From NCBI GenBank assembly GCA_032052615.1, contig DAMBWF010000021.1, positions 1 to 38,916 of the forward strand: a stretch of DNA of 38,916 bases, in the 5' to 3' direction. The position numbers were made by a program, and so were the translations under genes. Source of the DNA: Pseudomonas_T sp032052615. Lineage in GTDB: Bacteria > Pseudomonadota > Gammaproteobacteria > Pseudomonadales > Pseudomonadaceae. Shown piece by piece: positions 34,106-38,916 of this stretch (its first letter is position 1; the number at the start of each line of letters is the position of its first letter). The notes beneath the pieces are model-generated. The model was not told where the DNA came from and did no database searches. It was given only the letters and a program-made list of their open reading frames with translations.

Positions 34106-34915
34106 ATGCCGTACCAATCGACCGGGCGCCGCCTGCTCGCCATCGCCGCTCTTGCCCTGCCGCTCGGGGCCCAGGCCGAGCAGCCGGGACTGTGGGATAC
34201 CTACGCCACGCTCAAGCAACGCACCTGGGTCGACCTCACCCATGGCTACGACGACGCCATTCCCCACTGGAAGGGCTTCGAGAACGCCGGGCGCCAGACG
34301 CTTTACACGGTGGGCAAGGACGGCTTCCAAGTAGACCTGTATACCCACGTGGGCCAGTGGGGCACCCACGTCGACCCGCCGGTGCACTTCCACGAGGGCC
34401 TGCGCTCCATCGACAAGATCGATGTGAAGGAACAGCTTCTGCCCCTGGTGGTGCTGGACATCCACGAACAGGCCCAGCGCAACCCCGACTACACCGTCAC
34501 CCTGGACGACGTGAAGGCCTGGGAGAAGCGCCACGGCCCGGTCCCGGAAGGCGCCTTCGTCGCCCTGCGCAGCGACTGGTCGAAGCGCTGGCCGGACCAG
34601 GCGAGGATCCAGAACGCCGACGCCCAAGGCATCGCCCACTACCCGGGCTGGAGCAAGGAGGTCCTGACCTACCTGTACGAGACACGCCGCATCACCGCCT
34701 CCGGCCACGAGACCACCGACACCGACCCGGGCATCGCCACCAGCAAGGACGACTACTCCCTGGAGTCCTACGTGCTGGGCACCGATCACTACCAGATCGA
34801 GCTGCTGGCCAACCTCGACCAGGTGCCGGAAGCCGGCGCCCTGGCGGTGGTGAGCTTTCCCAAGATCGTCAAGGGAACCGGCTTCCCGGCCCGGGTCTTC
34901 GCCATCCTGCCCTGA
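34106..34915 (+). CDS. Secreted cyclase-family metal-dependent hydrolase (kynurenine formamidase-like)
   Basis: The 269-residue protein has a signal peptide (cleavage after AQA near residue 24) and the cyclase family (PF04199) metal motif HVGQWGTHVDPPVHFHEG near residue 81. The WVDLTHGYDDAIPHW stretch near 36-50 is also typical. Cytosolic relatives hydrolyse N-formylkynurenine; exported relatives have varied and mostly unknown amide or lactone substrates. The ATG at 34106 has GGGGGAA at 34093-34099; an in-frame ATG at 34091 covers that site and is less likely. It diverges from the AhpD-like gene and converges on argA with 55 bases between stops. Confidence 0.88.
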   Translation: MPYQSTGRRLLAIAALALPLGAQAEQPGLWDTYATLKQRTWVDLTHGYDDAIPHWKGFENAGRQTLYTVGKDGFQVDLYTHVGQWGTHVDPPVHFHEGLRSIDKIDVKEQLLPLVVLDIHEQAQRNPDYTVTLDDVKAWEKRHGPVPEGAFVALRSDWSKRWPDQARIQNADAQGIAHYPGWSKEVLTYLYETRRITASGHETTDTDPGIATSKDDYSLESYVLGTDHYQIELLANLDQVPEAGALAVVSFPKIVKGTGFPARVFAILP

Positions 34916-34970
34916 GACCGCGGCGGCGCGCGGCCAGGGGTCGGGCGCCTGAGGATTGAGGGATAGCGCG

Positions 34971-36269
34971 CTAGAGCGTCTTCTCGAAAATCTGCGAGTT
35001 GCGCTGATAGTTGTACAGCGAGGCCCGGGAGGCTGGCAGGCGTTCGATGCTGCTGGGCTGGAAGCCGCGCTCGCGGAACCAGTGGGCGGTGCGGGTGGTA
35101 AGGACGAACAGGGTCTTCAGTCCCAAGGCCCGGGCGCGGGCCTCGATGCGCTCCAACAGCTCGTCGCCCCGGCCGCCGTGGCGGTAGGCGGGGCTCACGG
35201 CCAGGCAGGCCAGCTCGGCGGCCTCGGAATCCGCCAGGGGATAGAGAGCGGCGCAGGCGATGATCAAGCCGTCGCGCTCGACGATGCTGAACTGGCCGAT
35301 CTCCCGCTCGAGTACCTCCCGCGAACGGCGTACCAGGATGCCTTGTTCCTCCAGGGGGCTGATCAGCTCCATCAGGCCGCCGACGTCCTCGATGCTGGCC
35401 TCGCGAATCTGCTCGAACTGCTCCTGGTCCACCAGGGTGCCGCCGCCGTCGCGGGTGAACAGCTCGGTGAGCAGCGAGCCGTCCTCGGCGAAGCTCACCA
35501 TATGGGCGCGCTTGACCCCGCCCCGGCAAGCCTGGGCGGCGGCGTCCAGCAGCTCGCCCTGATACTGGCCGCCGAGGCGCACCAGGTGCGCCGGGACCTG
35601 CTGCGGGCGCAGTTCCCGCACCAACCGGCCCTCGGCGTCCAGCAGGCCGCGCTCGGCGCCGAACAGCACCAGCTTGTCGGCGCCCAGGTCGATGGCGGCG
35701 CGGGTGGCGACATCCTCGCAGGCGAGGTTGAAGATCTCCCCGGTCGGGGAGTAGCCCAGGGGCGAGAGCAGCACGATGGTGCGCTCGTCCAGCAACCGCC
35801 CGATGCCCTTGCGGTCCACCCGGCGCACTTCGCCGGTGTGGTGGTAGTCGATGCCGTCCAGCACGCCGATGGGCCGCGCGGTGACGAAGTTGCCACCGGA
35901 AACCCGCAGCCGCGCGCCCTGCATCGGCGAGGCGGCCATGTCCATGGACAGCCGCGCCTCGATGGCGATGCGCAACTGGCCGACCGCGTCGATCACGCAC
36001 TCCAGGGTCGGCGTGTCGGTGATCCGCAGGTCGCGGTGGAAACGTGGGGTGAGCCCACGGGCCGCCAGGCGCGCCTCGATCTGCGGGCGCGAGCCGTGCA
36101 CCAGCACCAGGCGCACGCCGAGGCTGTGCAGCAGCACCAGGTCGTGGACGATGTTGCCGAAATTGGGATGGGCCACGCCCTCGCCGGGCAGCATGATGAC
36201 GAAGGTCCGGTCCCGGTGGGCATTGATATAGGGCGACGCATGGCGCAGCCAGTTGACGTAGTCGTGCAT
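34971..36269 (-). CDS. argA: Amino-acid N-acetyltransferase (N-acetylglutamate synthase)
   Basis: The 432-residue enzyme acetylates glutamate to start arginine synthesis. It is the classic ArgA fusion: an amino-acid-kinase-like domain (about 1-280; LVLVHGSRPQIE at 53-64, SPLGYSPTGEIFNL near 167), which binds the feedback inhibitor arginine in the family, and a GNAT acetyltransferase domain (about 290-432) with the acetyl-CoA loop YRHGGRGDELL near 372. Length is that of P. aeruginosa ArgA. The ATG at 36269 (MHDYVNWLRH) is chosen although the frame continues upstream and the ribosome site is weak. Confidence 0.96.
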   Translation of the reverse strand: MHDYVNWLRHASPYINAHRDRTFVIMLPGEGVAHPNFGNIVHDLVLLHSLGVRLVLVHGSRPQIEARLAARGLTPRFHRDLRITDTPTLECVIDAVGQLRIAIEARLSMDMAASPMQGARLRVSGGNFVTARPIGVLDGIDYHHTGEVRRVDRKGIGRLLDERTIVLLSPLGYSPTGEIFNLACEDVATRAAIDLGADKLVLFGAERGLLDAEGRLVRELRPQQVPAHLVRLGGQYQGELLDAAAQACRGGVKRAHMVSFAEDGSLLTELFTRDGGGTLVDQEQFEQIREASIEDVGGLMELISPLEEQGILVRRSREVLEREIGQFSIVERDGLIIACAALYPLADSEAAELACLAVSPAYRHGGRGDELLERIEARARALGLKTLFVLTTRTAHWFRERGFQPSSIERLPASRASLYNYQRNSQIFEKTL

Positions 36270-36683
36270 GGTGGTCCGAGTGTCTGTCGAAGAAAGGCGG
36301 AAGGCGGGACCGCCACTTGCCGGGGGCGCAAGCGGGACGGCCGCGAAAGGCGGCGCGGTCATCGTCGTCGCAGGTACATCGGCAGCCACTCCTCGATACG
36401 GCAGGACACCCGCGCGCGGGCGCTTCATCAGATGGGTAACGAACGGCACGGGGGCCGCTTCAGGTCGCCCGGAAACCGCTACGAGGCGGTGGACGCCAGA
36501 CGGGCCGGCCGCTATGAGCCCGGCCGGGCTGCTGAAGATACGGCGCTTCGCCGTCCAAGGCCACCGCTTCCGTCGAATGACCGCCGAACCGGGCGCGGCG
36601 CGCCTGGGCGCTCGCCTTCCGGGCGGGCGAGAAGCGGGCCACACCCTGTATAGTCACGCCCTCATTCCCCGTTTCCACGACCC
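36270..36683. other. Divergent gap between argA and the acyltransferase gene
   Basis: No gene is supported in these 414 bases; open frames on both strands lack ribosome sites and family resemblance. A TATAGT at 36649-36654 (preceded by CCTG) is a possible -10 for the downstream acyltransferase gene, leaving a leader of about 20-25 bases. Around 36510 a pair of GGCCGG and CCGGCC arms forms a GC-rich hairpin. Confidence 0.45.
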
Positions 36684-37262
36684 ATGAAGTACGCAGAACT
36701 CAAGCGTTATTGGCACATCGAGCTCCTTGGCGGCGAACACAAGCGATTCACCTGGAGGCGCCTGTTGCGCAAATACCGGCAACGCTCCCGCTACCGCTAC
36801 CTGTTCTGGTACCGCCTCGCCGGCTACCTGTACGCCCGCGGCGGTTTCTGGGCGGCCCGGGCGCGGCGGCTGAACGACCGCCTGTCGGAGCGCTACGGCA
36901 TCGAGATCCCCCTGGACACCCGCATCGGCGAAGGGCTGTTCATCCCCCACCCGGTGGGTATCGTGATCACCCGCAAGGCGATCATCGGCCGCAACTTCAG
37001 CGTGTTCCAGAACACCACCATCGGCCAGAAGCACGACGACAGCGAGCCCATCGTCATCGGCGACAACGTCACCGTGGGCGCCAATAGCTGCATCATCGGC
37101 GACGGCCTGCGCATCGGCGACGACGTCACCATCGCCGCCGCCTCCTTCGTCAACAAGGACATCCCCGCCCGGCACATCCACATCTCCCGGCACGTCTCCA
37201 CCCTGGTGGAAAACGCCGAGGGCCGCCGGCCCATCAGCACCCGCCATTCCCGGGATCGCTGA
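36684..37262 (+). CDS. Serine acetyltransferase-like hexapeptide acyltransferase
   Basis: The 192-residue protein has a basic, aromatic N-terminal part (RYRYLFWYRLAGYLY at 36-50) and a left-handed beta-helix built of hexapeptide repeats from about 74 to 160 (IPLDTRIGEGLFIPHPVGIV, IGRNFSVFQNTTIGQ, IVIGDNVTVGANSCIIG). The HPVGIVI stretch has the catalytic His position of CysE-type enzymes. It lacks the long N-terminal helical domain of CysE, so it is more likely a sugar or polysaccharide O-acetyltransferase than a cysteine-synthesis enzyme. Substrate is unknown. It starts at 36684 with no strong ribosome site and is followed 26 bases later by the CYTH gene. Confidence 0.82.
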   Translation: MKYAELKRYWHIELLGGEHKRFTWRRLLRKYRQRSRYRYLFWYRLAGYLYARGGFWAARARRLNDRLSERYGIEIPLDTRIGEGLFIPHPVGIVITRKAIIGRNFSVFQNTTIGQKHDDSEPIVIGDNVTVGANSCIIGDGLRIGDDVTIAAASFVNKDIPARHIHISRHVSTLVENAEGRRPISTRHSRDR

Positions 37263-37288
37263 CCGTCACCGCTCAGCAGAGGCGCACC

Positions 37289-38650
37289 ATGCAAAAAGAA
37301 ACCGAAATCAAGTTGCGCGCCAGCCGCGAGACCCTCGACGCGCTGCGCGAGCACCCCGCGTTGAAGAAGCGCAACAAATCCGGCTGGGAGCGCCATGCGC
37401 TGTACAACCGCTACTTCGACACCCCCGCGCGCGACCTGGCCCAAGCCCGGGTGGCGCTGCGGGTGCGGCGCGACGGCGAGCAGTTCATCCAGACCCTCAA
37501 GAGCCGGGGCCAGAGCGTGGCCGGGCTGTCCGAGCGCAACGAGTGGGACTGGTACCTGGACGACGATCGCCTCGACCCGTCGCGCCTCGGCGACGACTGC
37601 TGGCCGGCGAGCCTCGCCAACCTGGACAAGGCCACGCTGCAACCCATCTTCACCACCGACTTCGTTCGCCAGCGGGCGGAGATCGCCTGGGGCCGGGGCA
37701 AGGCCAAGGTGGTCATCGAGGCGGCCCTGGACCTGGGCCAGGTAGTCGCCGACGGTCGCCAGGAAGACATCTGCGAACTGGAGCTGGAACTGCGCCAGGG
37801 CGAGCCCGAAGCGCTGCTGGAACTGGCGGAGGAGCTGGCCGCCGACCTGCCGCTGATGCCCTGCGACATCAGCAAGGCCGAACGCGGCTACCGCCTGTAC
37901 GAGCCGGACGGCTACGCCACCGCCCTGCCGGCGCCAGCGCTGGACACCCGGCAGCCCCTGGACGACGCCTTCACCGCCCTCGCCTGGCATCTGCTGGGCA
38001 CCAGCCAGCGGCTGGCCGAGCAGTACCGCTTCAACGGTCGCTGGAGCCTGCTGGAAAGCTGGCTGCGCCAGTTGGTCGACCTGCGTGCCCTGCTCGGCAG
38101 CCTTGGCCAGGCCGCGCCCCGCGCCGCCAGCCGTCCGTTGCGCGAGGCGCTCGACGCCCTGCTGGCGGACTGGCGGCCAATCGTCCGCGCCGGCCAGGCC
38201 GACGAGGAAGTGCGCCACGCGGCGCCGGAGCGGTTCGCCGAGGAACTGCGCGGCACCCGCTGGGGCCACCTGTCCCTCGCCCTCTCCCGCTGGCTGCTGG
38301 GGCAAGGCTGGCGCGCCGGCCGCAACGCCCGGGGCGATCGCCAAGGCGCCGCGGCCCTGGGCGCCTGGCTGCCACGCCTGCTGGCCGAGGAAGCCGGCGA
38401 CCTGCCGTTGGCGCGCTACCAGCAATACCCCCGCGACCTGCCCGAGCAACTGCCGCGCCTGGAACGCCTGCTGGTCTGGTTGCGCCTGGCCCGTGGAGTC
38501 CTCGACCTGCCCGAGGCCGACCGCCTCTACGGCGAACTGGCCAAGCTGGAAACCCTGGCCAACCGCCCCGACGACGAGGACGTGCTTGTCGAACGGGTCG
38601 AGCAGCTCCGCACCCTGAACAGCCTGAAGGGCTGGAAGGCGCTGCGCTGA
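37289..38650 (+). CDS. CYTH-domain inorganic triphosphatase-like protein (YgiF-like)
   Basis: The 453-residue protein opens with the CYTH metal motif E4-T-E6-I-K8 and continues with paired basic and acidic strands of the triphosphate tunnel (VALRVRRDGEQFIQTLKSRG near 51-70, ERNEWDWYL near 77-85, EDICELELELRQGE near 158-171). The C-terminal half (about 205-453) is helical and Arg/Leu-rich, in the position of the CHAD domain of E. coli YgiF, but it has few of the histidines that mark CHAD. The N-terminal half is expected to hydrolyse inorganic triphosphate. AGAGGCG precedes the ATG. Confidence 0.87.
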   Translation: MQKETEIKLRASRETLDALREHPALKKRNKSGWERHALYNRYFDTPARDLAQARVALRVRRDGEQFIQTLKSRGQSVAGLSERNEWDWYLDDDRLDPSRLGDDCWPASLANLDKATLQPIFTTDFVRQRAEIAWGRGKAKVVIEAALDLGQVVADGRQEDICELELELRQGEPEALLELAEELAADLPLMPCDISKAERGYRLYEPDGYATALPAPALDTRQPLDDAFTALAWHLLGTSQRLAEQYRFNGRWSLLESWLRQLVDLRALLGSLGQAAPRAASRPLREALDALLADWRPIVRAGQADEEVRHAAPERFAEELRGTRWGHLSLALSRWLLGQGWRAGRNARGDRQGAAALGAWLPRLLAEEAGDLPLARYQQYPRDLPEQLPRLERLLVWLRLARGVLDLPEADRLYGELAKLETLANRPDDEDVLVERVEQLRTLNSLKGWKALR

Positions 38651-38707
38651 AAGCGAGGCCGCGCCCGACCTTTCGAACCGACCGAAGAAACGGATCGGCC
38701 GCGCGAA

Positions 38708-38789
38708 GGCGCAAGTCAGCGGCCATCGCCAGCGAGCCGAACGGCAGGTGAACGGCCGGGGAATCCTGCCGCTCAGCGGAGCTTGCGCC
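38708..38789. repeat. Nested inverted repeat downstream of the CYTH gene
   Basis: GGCGCAAG (38708-38715) and CTTGCGCC (38782-38789) form eight-base outer arms; inside them CGGCAGG (38742-38748) and CCTGCCG (38765-38771) form seven-base inner arms. Both are exact. No T-run follows. It may be a structured 3' region, or a remnant of a palindromic intergenic repeat. Confidence 0.4.
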
Positions 38790-38857
38790 TGGACAGGGCG
38801 AGGCTCGTTAGCGGGCGGACAGGCTAGCGGCCAGCCGTTTGGTATCGTCCGGGCCAT

Positions 38858-38916
38858 ATGCCTCGACAAAAACCTCTCCGAAGTGTGACGCGGCGCACGG
38901 AGCGCGGCTGGCGTCG
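38858..38916 (+). CDS. Possible start of an unidentified gene, cut by the window edge
   Basis: An ATG at 38858 opens 19 codons that run to the window end. The peptide starts MPRQKPLRSVTRRTERG and is strongly basic. I do not recognise it and no good ribosome site precedes it, so this may be a real N-terminus or chance. Confidence 0.25.
   Translation, partial: MPRQKPLRSVTRRTERGWR

Noticed and set aside
36268..36687. Plus-strand 139-codon frame filling the argA/acyltransferase gap
   Set aside because: Arg/Gly/Pro-rich composition, no ribosome site, no recognisable domain, and it would overlap both neighbouring starts.

Overview
This is a GC-rich chromosomal window from a Pseudomonas-type gammaproteobacterium. 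The evidence is gene content and order: serA divergent from a D-2-hydroxyglutarate dehydrogenase gene, an AaaA-type autotransporter aminopeptidase next to a polyamine transporter, and the series pckA-hslO-hslR-rimK-ldcA-amgRS-tex-gshA-argA. All of these match P. aeruginosa-like chromosomes as I remember them. Nearly every gene is intact and single copy, and base composition is even. I see no insertion sequence, prophage, CRISPR array, rRNA or tRNA.

Layout. (1) 1-196: the first codons of ilvA (minus strand) diverge from rpiA. (2) 1.1-12.3 kb: arginine and polyamine genes. These are a secreted aminopeptidase autotransporter (aaaA), an AraC-type regulator, a four-gene spermidine/putrescine ABC transporter and an acetylpolyamine amidohydrolase. 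Two paralogous SdiA-regulated-type beta-propeller genes flank the regulator-transporter-deacetylase block. (3) 10.7-15.2 kb: a minus-strand operon (D-2-hydroxyglutarate dehydrogenase, FAH-family protein, second beta-propeller) diverges from serA. SerA makes 2-hydroxyglutarate as a by-product and the dehydrogenase removes it. (4) 15.3-19.0 kb: five mostly unconnected housekeeping or uncharacterised genes (DUF2059, 2OG-Fe(II) oxygenase, DUF523, alpha/beta hydrolase, DUF6436). (5) 19.0-19.5 kb: a long non-coding stretch with nested inverted repeats. (6) 19.5-36.3 kb: pckA and a stress/translation group: hslO, a PAP2 phosphatase, hslR, an overlapping protease-rimK-ldcA operon, the amgRS two-component system, tex, a PaaI thioesterase, gshA, an Rmf-like small gene, a divergent AhpD-like/cyclase pair, and argA. 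(7) 36.7-38.9 kb: a hexapeptide acyltransferase, a CYTH-domain protein and the edge of the window.

How the genes work together. Secreted arginine aminopeptidase, polyamine import and acetylpolyamine deacetylation form a plausible route for scavenging arginine and polyamines. SerA and the 2-hydroxyglutarate dehydrogenase form a known metabolic couple. RimK with its protease partner, Hsp15, the Rmf-like protein and Tex all act on ribosomes or nucleic acid-protein complexes. HslO, GshA and AmgRS cover redox and envelope stress.

I found no obviously new multi-gene defence or mobile system. The best leads are regulatory: a palindromic extended -10 that could serve serA and the dehydrogenase gene in both directions, a competing serine-containing leader ORF before serA, a strong hairpin and direct repeats before the polyamine transporter operon, a coupled TTG-started mini-ORF before the RimK operon, and the paired beta-propellers around the polyamine genes. 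Comparisons with P. aeruginosa PAO1 gene numbers are from memory and were not searched.
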